This document shows, one piece after another, positions 11,708-20,914 of a stretch of DNA of 64,000 nucleotides (positions are counted from its first letter, which is position 1; every line of letters starts with the position of its first letter). The position numbers and the translations under genes are program-made. The notes below the pieces were generated by a model. It was not told the origin of the DNA. It worked only from the letters and a program-made list of their open reading frames with translations, and searched no databases. The stretch is from Planococcus citri (taxonomy: Eukaryota; Arthropoda; Insecta; Hemiptera; Pseudococcidae): the NCBI RefSeq assembly GCF_950023065.1, contig NC_088678.1, forward strand, positions 10,716,580 through 10,780,579. The letters run 5' to 3'.

Positions 11708-12729
11708 GTTCAACCCCCTCCCCTCATATTTACCACTCAAAATGGTGTTTTTTTTCAGTTTTTTTATGCCTATTAACAATCAAGATTGCGAGGTACAATT
11801 TTGGTAGCACGTTTTTTAGATGTATTTTTGGCCCTCAAACATCATATACTATATTAGAAATTTTTGCTTTGGTGCGCCGTGGTGAAAACTTGGAGTAATG
11901 TATCGTAGGGGGATGGGGGGTGAAATGGGAATTTTGAGAAAAATAATTATCAATGAGTAGGGTATCGTTTTCATATGATTCAATACCACTGAGCACGAAT
12001 ATGACCTCAGATTTTCTGCTACACTCACCTACCCCTCTTCAGAGCCCCTCAGCCCCCCTCAATTTTTACGATTTTTGAAATAAAGTTATTTTGATGACAT
12101 TGGTGTCGTTTTCATATGATTCAATACCATTGAGCACGAATATGACTTAAGATTTTCTGCTGCACTCACCTTCCCCTCTCCAGAGCCCCTCAGCCCCCCT
12201 CAATTTTCACGATTTTCGAAATAAAGTTATTTTGATGATGTTGGGTTCATTGCTATGGGAAAATTGCATAAGTTCATTGTTATTGTATGTACATGAAATT
12301 TCTCATAGAATGAGCTACATCACATAGCTCCCCCTCATAACATTCTTTACTCTTTTTTTTTATCACAAAAATCGTGAAAATTGAGGGGGGCTGAGGGGCT
12401 CTGGAGAGGGGTAGGTGAGTGTAGCAAAAATTCTGAGGTCATATTCGTGCTCAGCGGTATTGAATCATATGAAAACGATACCCTACTCATTGATAATTAT
12501 TTTCCTCAAAATTCCCATTTCACCCCCCACCCTCTACGATACATTATTCCAAGTTCTCACCACGGCGCACCCAAGAAAAAATTTCTAATAGTATATAATG
12601 TTTGGGGGCCAAAAATACATCCAAAAAAAGTATTTCCAAAATTGTACCTCACAATCTTGATTGTTAATAGGCATAAAAAAATGAAAAAAACGCCATTTCG
12701 AGTGGTAAATATGAAGGAAGGGAGTTGAA
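11708..12729. repeat. Large imperfect inverted repeat, ~370-bp arms
   Basis: The left arm (about 11708-12079) and the right arm (about 12364-12729) are reverse complements at high identity. Shared landmarks include CCTATTAACAATCAAGATTG, GTGCGCCGTGGTGA, AATTATCAATGAGTAGGG and GCCCCTCAGCCCCCCTC. The ~285-bp centre repeats part of the left arm a second time in direct orientation, about 141 bp downstream. Frames of 107-115 codons across the right arm are not recognisable proteins. A transcript would fold into a long hairpin. Confidence 0.75.
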
Positions 12730-13540
12730 AATTTTTGTGGAGATACCTACCAAGGATATACATAACTTCCAGAAAAATTTTCAAAATCGGTTGAAATGGA
12801 GCTGAGAAAAGTGTTATTAAAATTTCAAAAAAGGGGGGTTCCCCAAAAAGGGGAGGTGGTGTGGATCTAAAATTTTTCACGCGGTAGCTTCTCGATGGTA
12901 CCCACCTTCCATGCTAGTATCAACCCGAACGCTCTCGGTGGCCGTTTCACCCCTCCTATGCGCCGATAGTTTTTTTGTGTTTTTTAGACAAAAACCCCTC
13001 TCATTTGAATGGTTCCAGCTCCGGCCCCTTGGGGGTAGAAGGTAAGTTGATATATCACCAGATCGTAAATTTGACGTAGATTCTTTTATCAAGCCACATA
13101 TTTTTCGCTAAAATGCAATGCGGGGGAGAAAATTGCAAAAAAACTGGTTTTGGGGGGGGGGGCTTAGATCCACAATAGGGGAGAACGCTCATCTGGGACG
13201 AGCGGGGACTCACCGGATTCGTGTTTAGCACATAAAAATGGACCGGTATATCAAAATTATTCAGCTTTCTACTTCACTTTTCCCAATGACCCTTTTTTTG
13301 TCTAATTTTCCTGGACTATGATGGATATTTTTCAATTTTTTATTGAGGTTTTAAGTAGGTAGGTCTACCTACCTAACTGAAAATTCAATTGATAGATAAA
13401 TTATTGATAATGAACATTCTTCTTTAAAAAAATTGGCAATGAGAAACACTGATTCACACACTGCAATCCAATAAATGCCACATTACAAACTTGTATAGTG
13501 ATACACCAATCAATACTTGGAGTGCCTGAATCAAATACCT

Positions 13541-13605
13541 CAGTCGTGGCCATGTCGTTAAGCGTAGGTAGTTAGGAACATAGGGTTGCTGGTTCGAATC
13601 CCCGT
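13541..13605 (+). pseudogene. tRNA-Ser-like relic
   Basis: CAGTCGTGGCC at the start and GTTAAGCG nearby resemble the 5' half of tRNA-Ser (A-box region). GGTTCGAATCC at 13591-13601 is a canonical B-box/T-loop. The stems between them do not pair well and the 3' acceptor is not complementary to the 5' end. A SINE head or tRNA pseudogene is more likely than a functional tRNA. Confidence 0.45.
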
Positions 13606-14326
13606 TAATTAGGTAGGAAAATTTTCGTAGGAAAAATGGGTCTTAAAAAATTCGTTGTGATGAGGAGAATTCAGACGTGAAGAAATATTCAAAATTGAGG
13701 GTACCTAACCCCACTCTTTTAATTTTTGAAAATAAAATTTTGACTTTAATGGGTGATTATTATTTTATTTAGTGGAATGCTAGCGTATAGCGAGCTGAGA
13801 AAGAAGCAACATGTTCTGCTAGCGTTTTTATTGCTCAAAAAAATCCGAAAACTGCACAAACCGCTAGCTTTCTGCTAGCTTTTTCCTAGCTGAGGCTCGC
13901 TTTCTTTTAACGAACACGCTAGCTTTTTGCTAGTGATTTTCTAGCGTGAAACACTAGCGAAAAAAAGCTAGCGGAGAGTCCCAAAATCACGCTAGTGCGC
14001 TAGCGCAATTGTAGCGTGATTAGCTAGCTATTATCTAGCATTTTTATCCAAATTTTTGTCAATTGGGTTAACATAGGGCTATTATCTTGAACATAGTAAC
14101 TTGAGGGTTGCAATCTGCGCATGCACCAGCTCTGTTATGATGTTATACCACCCAGGTAAGGTTACATGAAGGTGAGGGAGGTGAGGGAGGTATAATGTTG
14201 TCACCTGGTACAACATCATTTTTCAGATTCTGGCATGCACAGAAGCCAAACCTCGGCTAACTGATGAACTATGTTCAAGGCCATTGGCTTATGTACAGCT
14301 AGCAGTCCATATCCAGTAAGTCACTA

Positions 14327-15014
14327 GCGTATGTGTGCAGTCTAATTTACTGACTCCGGGGTCCCGTTGTTCGCACATACGCGTATACATACACGCGTGG
14401 GGGGGTGTGTTTCGACGGTATATAGCTACATATATAGCGTTAAAAAACGCAAACCGGCAAGCTGCCTCCGTGGCGGCTTAGCTATGGTAACGGATTGCTG
14501 TGCAAGAGGTCTTGGGTTCGATTCCCGCATCCGGCACAAATTTTTTCAAATTTTTTTTTCGCGATTTTAGTTTTTACGAGTTGAATTTTTACAGACAAAG
14601 TAATGAAATTATTTTTTTTGTTTTCAAACAATGAATAAATTTATTAATATTATTTTTCGAATTATATGCCGAATTAGGCGAGGCGAAGCCGAGCCGTTTA
14701 AAATTTACATTTCATTCGATGAGCATTACTCCCCTTGGTGAGTTCAGACGGAGGCTGGACATTTACCGTGTATGTAGCACTTGCGGTTGTTTATAAAAAA
14801 ATTGTACTCACCGAGGCCGAAGGCCGAGGGAAGTTAACAGACATAGTATGAACAACAAAGCGACCCGCGCAACCGAGGCGAAGCCGAGGTGAGCGGACAC
14901 AACGCCCCCCAACACTAAAAACAACGGTCATGACTTCTTGCTCACCAATTGTATGATGGGACCCCGGAGTCAGTAAATTAGACTGCACACATACGCGAGT
15001 AAAAAACGTCAATG
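14327..15014. mobile_element. Inverted-repeat element D with tRNA-like head and GC-rich hairpins
   Basis: Positions 14327-14365 and 14958-14996 are a perfect 39-bp inverted repeat containing TTTACTGACTCCGGGG. On the right, sequence continues outward to AAAAAACGTCAATG at 15014, whereas the left copy is cut off where it meets the outer element at 14326. The left half carries a tRNA-like module. The right half carries three GC-rich near-palindromes of the GAGGCGAAGCCGAG type (near 14683, 14815 and 14874). No protein frame is seen. It may be a relative of the outer element joined by recombination at similar ends. Confidence 0.6.
14463..14536 (+). pseudogene. tRNA-like module (SINE head) inside element D
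   Basis: TGCCTCCGTGGCGGCTTAGC at the 5' end and the B-box GGTTCGATTCC at 14516-14526 are spaced like the internal RNA polymerase III promoter of a tRNA, with an ATTGC...GCAAG anticodon-like stem between. Only the outer part of the acceptor pairs (TGCC with GGCA), and the D-arm has extra bases. I read it as a tRNA-derived repeat head and not a working tRNA. The isotype is unclear. Confidence 0.5.
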
Positions 15015-15033
15015 GGTTTAATTCCCTATCAGA
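15015..15033 (+). pseudogene. tRNA-Asp-like unit 0, middle 3' part
   Basis: This resumes the unit broken at 11198, with the T-arm and start of the 3' acceptor strand, and includes the second copy of the 8-bp target duplication (15015-15022). It is broken again at 15033 by a 667-bp element, and the remaining GAGAGTATG tail is found at 15701. Confidence 0.7.
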
Positions 15034-15700
15034 CCCAGTTGGATGAAAATCTGCTCTTACTCGACATAAAAATGTGGCAGGAAATTCAACACTTTACACC
15101 AACGCTTTTTCTGGCCATTAATTGGCGCGTATTTTATTTACAAGTAAAAATCTGCCATTGATCAATATTCTTGAAAAAAATTTTGGCACCAGCGGGGATT
15201 GAACTCGAGTCCCCAGATCTGTGAGCGATATCCTTACTACCTACTCCACCAGAGAACTTGGTAGAAGTGAATAAATATTTATATACTAAGCTAAAACACA
15301 CGTACAAAATACCACATTTACGCGCGTTTTTCAGCAAATATGCGAATAAATACGTTACAAAATATTTGTGTAGTGTATTTTTTGTTGCTGGTTTTTTCAA
15401 CAAGCAAAAATACGCCACATAATTAGAAGCATAGCGGCTTTACGTGACAAAAATACGCTACAAAATATTCTTGTGGCGTTTTTATCAGCAGAAATTTTTT
15501 TCTGCAAATTTCTGCTGTGCAGAAAATGTAACAACCTAAAAAGTCGCTTCAAATTACACCCGTGAATTGAAGCGTGATTTTGAAAATGTAAAATCTGCTG
15601 CATGGCAGCAGTTTGAAGTTGCGTTGAAGTATAAAACGCCAATTAAACTGCTCTTTACCACATATTTATTGGCAGAAGGGCAGATTTTCATCCAACTGGG
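15034..15700. mobile_element. TIR element C (termini CCCAGTTGG, 2-bp GA duplication)
   Basis: A perfect 21-bp inverted repeat beginning CCCAGTTGGATGAAAATC lies at 15034-15054 and 15680-15700. Flanks are GA on both sides. Comparison with the uninterrupted tRNA-Asp-like units (CCAGAGAGTATG) shows the GA is a true 2-bp target duplication. The interior has repeated AAAATACGC(C/T)AC words, an inverted TTTTTTTCTGC/GCAGAAA motif and a minus-strand tRNA-like relic. It has no transposase. Its CCCAGTTG end and 2-bp duplication match the two GCTAGC-rich elements, so it may be a short member of the same group. Confidence 0.75.
15182..15255 (-). pseudogene. tRNA-like relic inside element C
   Basis: On the minus strand GGTGGAGTAGGTAGTAAGG resembles an A-box region. 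GAGTTCAATCCCC (plus 15193-15205) is a B-box/T-arm, and the end GGTGCCAA resembles an acceptor plus CCA-like tail. Stem pairing is partial and I cannot assign an anticodon with confidence. A SINE head or pseudogene is likely. Confidence 0.45.
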
Positions 15701-15718
15701 GAGAGTATGTTTTTCTTT

Positions 15719-15789
15719 TTCTGAGTAGGATAGTGGTAAGTATCCCAATCTATCATGTTGGAGAATGGGGTTTAATTCCCTTCCAGAGA
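15719..15789 (+). pseudogene. tRNA-Asp-like unit 1
   Basis: This has D-arm GATAGTGGTAAGTATCC, T-arm GGGGTTTAATTCCC and 3' strand CCAGAGA. The anticodon loop reads CTATCAT, so the ancestral GTC has changed to ATC. Acceptor positions 3 and 5 are mismatched. Non-functional tRNA-derived repeat. Confidence 0.7.
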
Positions 15790-15854
15790 GTATGTTTTTC
15801 TTAATTACTTTTTTTTGTATTTCTGGTATTAGGAAAATATGCTGGACTTGTGAC

Positions 15855-15929
15855 TTCTCGTTAGTACAGTGGCAAGTCAGTATCCCAATCTGTCATGTGA
15901 GAGAATGGGGTTTGATTCCCTGCCAGAGA
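15855..15929 (+). pseudogene. tRNA-Asp-like unit 2
   Basis: It retains anticodon loop CTGTCAT (GTC) and the T-loop TTTGATT. A 3-nt insertion in the D-loop region (GGCAAGTCAGTATCC instead of GGTAAGTATCC) and acceptor mismatches argue against function. Confidence 0.7.
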
Positions 15930-15991
15930 GTATGTTTTTCTTAATTTTTTTTTTGTATTTCTGATATTTGGAAAATATGCTGGACTTTAAC

Positions 15992-16062
15992 TTCTAGTTA
16001 GTGCAGTGGTAAGTATCCCAATCTGTCATGTGAGAGAATGGGGTTTAATTCCCTACCAGCGA
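15992..16062 (+). pseudogene. tRNA-Asp-like unit 3
   Basis: It retains anticodon loop CTGTCAT. The 5' strand TTCTAGT and 3' strand CCAGCGA pair poorly. The tail is shortened to GATATG-like sequence plus a T-run before the next unit begins 15 bp later. Confidence 0.7.
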
Positions 16063-16076
16063 ATATGTTTTTCTTT

Positions 16077-16147
16077 TTCTCAGTAGTATAGTGGTAAGTA
16101 TCCCAATCTGTCCTGTGGGAGAGTGGAGTTTAATTCCCTTCCAGAGA
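16077..16147 (+). pseudogene. tRNA-Asp-like unit 4
   Basis: The anticodon loop reads CTGTCCT, still GTC. The anticodon stem differs from the other units and the T-arm is GGAGTTTAATTCCC with a mismatch. It is followed by the family tail, ending near 16205, where the array stops. Confidence 0.7.
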
Positions 16148-16205
16148 GTATATGTTTTTCTTAATTTTTTTTCGTATTTCTGGAATCAGGAAAATATGCT
16201 GGACG

Positions 16206-19200
16206 TTGAATGAAGGTATCCATACTTAATCATGAAAATAAAAATTAAATTCTGTGAGTAAATTCCTCTAAATGACCCATTCCATTTTTGAAAAATTTCT
16301 CCTGTGGTCCAGATTAAGTAATATTGGTTCCTCCAGTACAAAGCCCTCAAATTGAAAAACAGATCAAATATTTTTGTGGGTGGATGGGTGGGTGGGAGGG
16401 AAGGGAGGTGTATAAATGAAATATTTTTCAGTCTCTGAGTAAACAGCATTGTTCAATTGCCCTTTCTCTCAAATCTCCAAACAGTGTTAATTACCTTTCT
16501 ACAAATATAAGGCCTCAAAAACTCATAAAAATAATCAAAAACATAATTCAAATCAAGTTAGGAGTAGGTACTTCTTTAGGAAGATTCCGTCACCTACGGA
16601 GTCCACATTTTTCTGAGTTACTTTTCAACTCAAAGTGAAGGTCTTCACTGAGTTTGGACAAACTCCTCTGACACTTTTTTTCGCCATTCGCCATTCCCCT
16701 TAGGATGACATCCTATGTATTATTTTAGACTTCTATGAAATTTTTCACATCGTATTCGAGGAAAATACAAACTGGTCCATATCAGAATGATGTTCGAATG
16801 TTTTCTAGGACACCTTGTACACACAAAACTACATTTAAGCGTCACAGAGCTTATTTACGCGAGCTTTACCAACTCATCTAGTGAATGATTCGTTGTATCG
16901 TCGTATGTTGTTGTCGCTTTAGACTGAGATAATGAAATTTTGACGTGTATCAGAATTTCGATCGTTCAAAGCAAATAGCTATAGTGTCGCCGTAGAATGT
17001 GCAATGTCCATTGTAAACATTCGACACAACGATGAACAGCGACGACGACGACGACGCAGGGTAAAGCAACGTTACAAGGGTACTCTTATATGTACGCTAA
17101 ACTTTGTCCCAACCACCCTATCTCGTGTTGTCGTTTACTATACTCACTACTCAGCACTCGTCCATTTGTGAAGTACATACTATGTAGAGAAGAGAGCGCG
17201 GTGCCACGTTATACGAACCCTTATTACAGGTGGCTATTAAACGTGAAAGCACAGACTTCCTTTTCGGGGTAGTTCAATCATGAATGCTTGGCTTTTGTTT
17301 GCACGGTCAGACGTTAATGTTGACATTAACCCCTAGTTAACGCCTCAAACCCTATCTACTCTATGTTTTCCTCAACCACTTTCCTCTCTTCTTCACATCA
17401 CTATAGGTACGTGTATAGTATAAATTTGGAGTGGTACCTGCAGCGTCGTCGCGACGTCCTATTTTTCTCTTCGTCTTCTTGCTTCAAGACTTATATATAG
17501 TTAGAGCTTGGTACCTTTGTCGAGAGATAATGGTGTTACATGTCTCAATTATCCATCGTCCATTCGTCATGTTTACACCGTTATCGTACTATTCGACTAA
17601 TAATGGGTACCTGTAGTGTGTACTCACTCTTCTGTCAGACTTCTCTTTACCCAAGTCTTCTTAATGAAAAATTAATAAAAGCTCGTATCATCCTTTCATT
17701 TTTTTTTTTGAAATTTTACATTGGTACTCTTTTCTTATTGTTACAGCAATATATATGTACTTACTGAGCTACCCTACCCCTTAGGAAATTTTCTCAGCTT
17801 TTTAACGAGAAACTACGAACGAAGGAACGAACACATCGTCGACTTGGAAAATTAATTCGAAGTCGCTGTGCGTCGCGTCGTCGTTATGTCGTAAGCGGTA
17901 AAGTGTGTTGTGATTGCTAATAAGTAGAATATTAAACATTTGCAGAAGATAGAAAATGTTAGCTGGTGGGTAATAGGGCGAGTAATAACGTCTGTAATTG
18001 TTAAACGTTACTTAGCGCGTTTCCGTCCCGTTGATAACATTATACAATTTTAACACTGAATCGCATCGCAGCAACTGCAGACGTCCCTAGACCCTTTGCA
18101 CTTTACGCTCATGCCAGGCTTGTGATTTTTACCCGGATTTCGAAACGGTTAAAGAATGAGCTCGCTCTTCTGCTTGCAAAATTGCTCTAAATAGAAAGCT
18201 GTTATTCAGCAGGGTAGGAGGATGAGAATGGTTCGGTTCGAGTCAACATTGCTAAATTTTTCTTCGGTTTTCTATTTTGAGATGATTGGTAGAAGATAAC
18301 TCAGACCTCATCGATCATATTTTATAGTCTGAAGTAGAGTTTCAGATGATTCCAAAAGTTAAGCTCAGCTTAATAAAATCCCCCCCATTTTCGGTCAATT
18401 TTTTTGAACATTTTGGGCCCAAAAAGTAGTACCATTGGATTCAGAGACTCGAAATTGCGCCTCATAGTCCCAAGAGACTCGACTTACAATGACAAGAAAT
18501 GACAAATTCTAAAGTTAAGACTTTTTGCTACCATTTTTGTACAGTTTTTCGAAAATTTGGGACCCTAAACAAAAACTACCCAGAGGGCCCAGTGAAAGTT
18601 CTCGACGTTTGATATGTATAGGTACACATCTCGTGGGAATCACTATTTATTTTAATGTTTGTTTTGTCAAAAAACAAGGTGCAAAGACGAACTCTCATTT
18701 CAATGTGATGAAGTCATATTGCCAGTGAAGACAAAAACAATCGAGCCTGAAATTAAACGTTAAGCTTATACTCATCCACATTTAAATCCTAGGTATACTC
18801 ATCTAGTACTTTTTATTTCACACGAAACTGAAATAAGGATTCAAATTTCTGTGACAAAAGAAAGCGAAGGTGAAGGTGAATAAAAATACTTACTGTGAAA
18901 GTGGATTCTTTCAAGAGATAATAAAATAGTTGAATTGTTATGGTATTGTGCACGTACTCGTATTTCATTCTCTATGGTTAAGTATAAAGTTATTTTTGAG
19001 AAAATTTACACGAATATTTGACTCGAGATAGAAATTAAAGGTGATAAGCAACTTTGAAGTTCAGGCTGCGTAATGTGCTTTCAATTTTCAAAACGAACAA
19101 AACTTCTTGGGCGTATGTAAGGTTTTTATTGTGCACTACACATCTATGAAAAAAGTTACTACGCGTAATTTTTGTCTATCGTCGATATAGCAGGCGTGAT

Positions 19201-19939
19201 GAGGCTGTAAACATTTTCACTGAAACGTCGTAATATTTATGATACATCCATAAGTATACAATGTAGGCCTACTACATTGCGGAACAGTTTTAGCGCGCCT
19301 TCAATTTTAAAGATAGGCTAAAATTTCATACATGCACTTAAATATAATAAGTACAACTTTTCCGTACTATAGTTGCTTGAAATTCTGTGAACGAATTTCA
19401 AAGAAGATTGCGTACAGTTTTTATCCATTGTCAACATTTCGACAACAAAGGGAAATGTTTCGAGAATATCTTGAAATTAGAATCGCGAATTCTTCAATTT
19501 TTGATTCCTGCAGTTGACGTGTGAGTTTTATTTCCATTTTTCAAGTAGGATTGTTCGTTCGTATTCACGGCAAACTGGTTAGGCAATTTTATTAACATGT
19601 ATGAATTTCAAATGCATTTTTGGAGAGCGGCAAAGCGGGCAGCCGTCGAAAATAATTCTTAGGTACAAAACAATGATGTAAGTAGAGTAGATACATATGT
19701 TATGGTCCATCTCATCATCTGTAATATCGATCGTCAGGAAAATTGACATAACAAGAGAGAAATGATGGATATGGTTTCTGGTCAGTTTGACTTACTGTTC
19801 GATCAGACATGATTATCCGGACCAGATCCTCAGCCTGATCCGGACCGAACCTGAGCCTTATTTTGAGATATTCCACAGCCTGGTGCCTGGCTCCGGTCAG
19901 ATGACCGAGTTCTTAGCCTATTGACTTATCTGCATCTGG
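16206..19939. other. AT-rich spacer, no gene recognised
   Basis: It contains a GGGTGGATGGGTGGGTGGG tract (near 16377), a short (GAC)n tract near 17041-17057 and clusters of CGTCGTCG words up to 17885. Open frames are all under 90 codons and unlike known proteins. Around 18380-18620 two short passages (TTTGGGCCCAAAAAG and AATTTGGGACCC) look like relics of a diverged repeat. I see no convincing exon, promoter or RNA gene. Confidence 0.5.
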
Positions 19940-20575
19940 CTTTCTAAGGTCACTGACCCGTGTGACTGACATCTTGAGGTCATTGACCCGTGTGACTGGC
20001 CTCTTAAGGTCATTGAACTGTGTGTCTGGAGTCCTAAGGTCACCTCCCCGTCTAATCTATCAATGTGGTTTGCATGCCCGTGTGGTTTTCTATTCTCTTG
20101 AGGTCATTATCCCATCCATCTGGCATTTCAAGGTCGTCTGTCTGCCTGTATGGCCTCTTGCAGTTACTGACCCACATGTCTGGCTTCCTAAGGTCGTCTG
20201 TCTAGCGGTCTGTTTTCTGAAGTTCACTGACCCACCCATCTGGCTTCTCAGAGTAACCTGTCTATGTGGTCTCTTGAGGTCAACGATCTATCTGTCTGGC
20301 CTCTAAAGGTCACTGACCTATCTATATAGCTTTTCGAGGTGGTTTGCGTGACTGTCTGGCTTTTCAAGGTCGTTTGTCTGTCTGGACTCTTAAAGTTACT
20401 GACCCCCACCTGTCCAACTTCCCAAGGTCGCCTGTTTAGCAGTCTACCTTCTTGAGGTCACTGATCCGTCGGTCTGGCCTCTCAAGGTCACTGACCTGCA
20501 TGTCTGGTTTCTCAGGGTATTTTGTTTTCCTGTCTGGTCTCTCAAGGTCATTGAACTGCCTGTCTGGATTCTAAA
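19940..20575 (+). repeat. ~30-bp degenerate minisatellite, about 21 units
   Basis: Units centre on CT(A/T)AGGTCACTGACC, CTCAAGGTCATTGA or AAGGTCGTCTGTCTG followed by a CTGTCTGGCTTC-like spacer. AGGTCA/AGGTCG cores fall at about 19948, 19977, 20008, 20038, 20101, 20131 and onwards at 29-31 bp intervals. Because 30 is divisible by three, a 114-codon repetitive frame is open on the plus strand (19962-20306). It has no known motif and I treat it as a by-product. Confidence 0.7.
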
Positions 20576-20912
20576 TACCGTCAGTCTGAAACTTTTTTTT
20601 CTGCAAAAAAGCGACAAGTTTTAGCAATCTTTCAATAAAAACGAGTTATTATCAATATTTATTTTTATTCCTTCAATTTTCTCAAAAAGTTTGTCCAAAA
20701 TTTAGAAAAATTGCAGACCATTTTTGAAAATTAAAAAAAAAAGTAAAACCAACCACAATCATGAAAAAGTAACCATTTTTAATTTTCTGAAAAATAGTTC
20801 TACTGAAAAAACAGGAAAAATTGAGATGTGAACAGATCAAAAATCTGATTAGATTTATCTGATAAGATCTACTTAGATCAGATTGCATCAGGAGAATGCC
20901 TAGATCTGATTG
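20576..20912. other. AT-rich spacer ending in a GATC-rich stretch
   Basis: Positions 20836-20912 repeat words such as GATCAAAAATCTGATTAGAT, AGATCTACTTAGATCAG and AGATCTGATTG. They resemble the larger GATC-rich repeat at 25.9-26.3 kb. Nothing else is recognisable. Confidence 0.5.
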
Positions 20913-20914
20913 TA

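Larger units (their letters stand above)
11241..14067. mobile_element. GCTAGC-rich TIR element A (termini CCCAATTGAC, 2-bp TT flanks)
   Basis: Ends are CCCAATTGAC at 11241 and GTCAATTGGG ending at 14067, flanked by TT on both sides. The first ~320 bp and the last ~290 bp are packed with GCTAGC, CTAGCG and TAGCGA words, resembling the subterminal repeats of CACTA-like elements. The interior holds a ~1-kb inverted repeat (11708-12729) and a tRNA-Ser-like relic. There is no transposase frame, so it is non-autonomous or decayed. Its removal restores the terminal repeat of the surrounding element, which independently supports both borders. A sister element lies at 22102-24699. Confidence 0.7.
11199..14326. 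mobile_element. Outer TIR element of the composite (hosts the GCTAGC-rich element)
   Basis: The left terminus contains TGACTTTTTAGATATGG, ACTGCTAGC and CATAAGC. The reverse complement of 14255-14326 shows the same landmarks in the same order. After removal of the nested element at 11241-14067 the similarity continues through CTTGAACATAGT on both sides, giving an imperfect terminal inverted repeat of about 70 bp. The right end at 14326 directly abuts the block at 14327. That junction has no clear duplication, so the right boundary is less certain than the left. Confidence 0.6.
11199..15014. mobile_element. Composite DNA-transposon insertion with 8-bp target duplication
   Basis: The insertion is bounded by CATTGAC at 11199 and its complement GTCAATG ending at 15014. 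Flanks are GGTTAAAT (11191-11198) and GGTTTAAT (15015-15022), an 8-bp duplication with one mismatch. Deleting the insert and one flank regenerates the uninterrupted tRNA-Asp-like unit seen at 15.7-16.1 kb, which proves the boundaries by an internal empty-site comparison. Within it are an outer element (11199-14326), a GCTAGC-rich element nested in that one's left end, and a 3' block (14327-15014). An 8-bp TSD is typical of hAT- or P-type DNA transposons. No transposase frame is present, so the superfamily is unassigned. Confidence 0.75.
15701..16205 (+). repeat. Tandem array of tRNA-Asp-derived units
   Basis: Each unit is a ~71-bp tRNA-Asp-like head followed by a ~65-bp tail that runs GAGAGTATGTTTTTCTT, a T-rich stretch, GTATTTCTGGTATTAGG and AAAATATGCTGGACTT. 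Heads start at 15719, 15855, 15992 and 16077. Two spacings are about 136-137 bp and the last is 85 bp because the third unit lacks most of the tail. The split unit 0 at 11141 is the fifth and leftmost member. A head-to-tail array of a SINE-like repeat implies local amplification, not separate retropositions. Confidence 0.75.

Noticed and set aside
12381..12880. Frames of 107-115 codons on both strands
   Set aside because: They lie in one arm of a large inverted repeat, antisense to each other, and the other arm is disrupted in the same frames.
11241..14067. piggyBac assignment for element A (ends in CCC, right flank TTAA)
   Set aside because: The left flank is GCTT, not TTAA, and elements B and C with matching ends have AT and GA flanks.
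15719..16147. Functional tRNA-Asp gene cluster
   Set aside because: The GTC anticodon survives in several units, but acceptor stems are mismatched, one unit has a D-loop insertion and another a changed anticodon. The units share a repeat-family tail.
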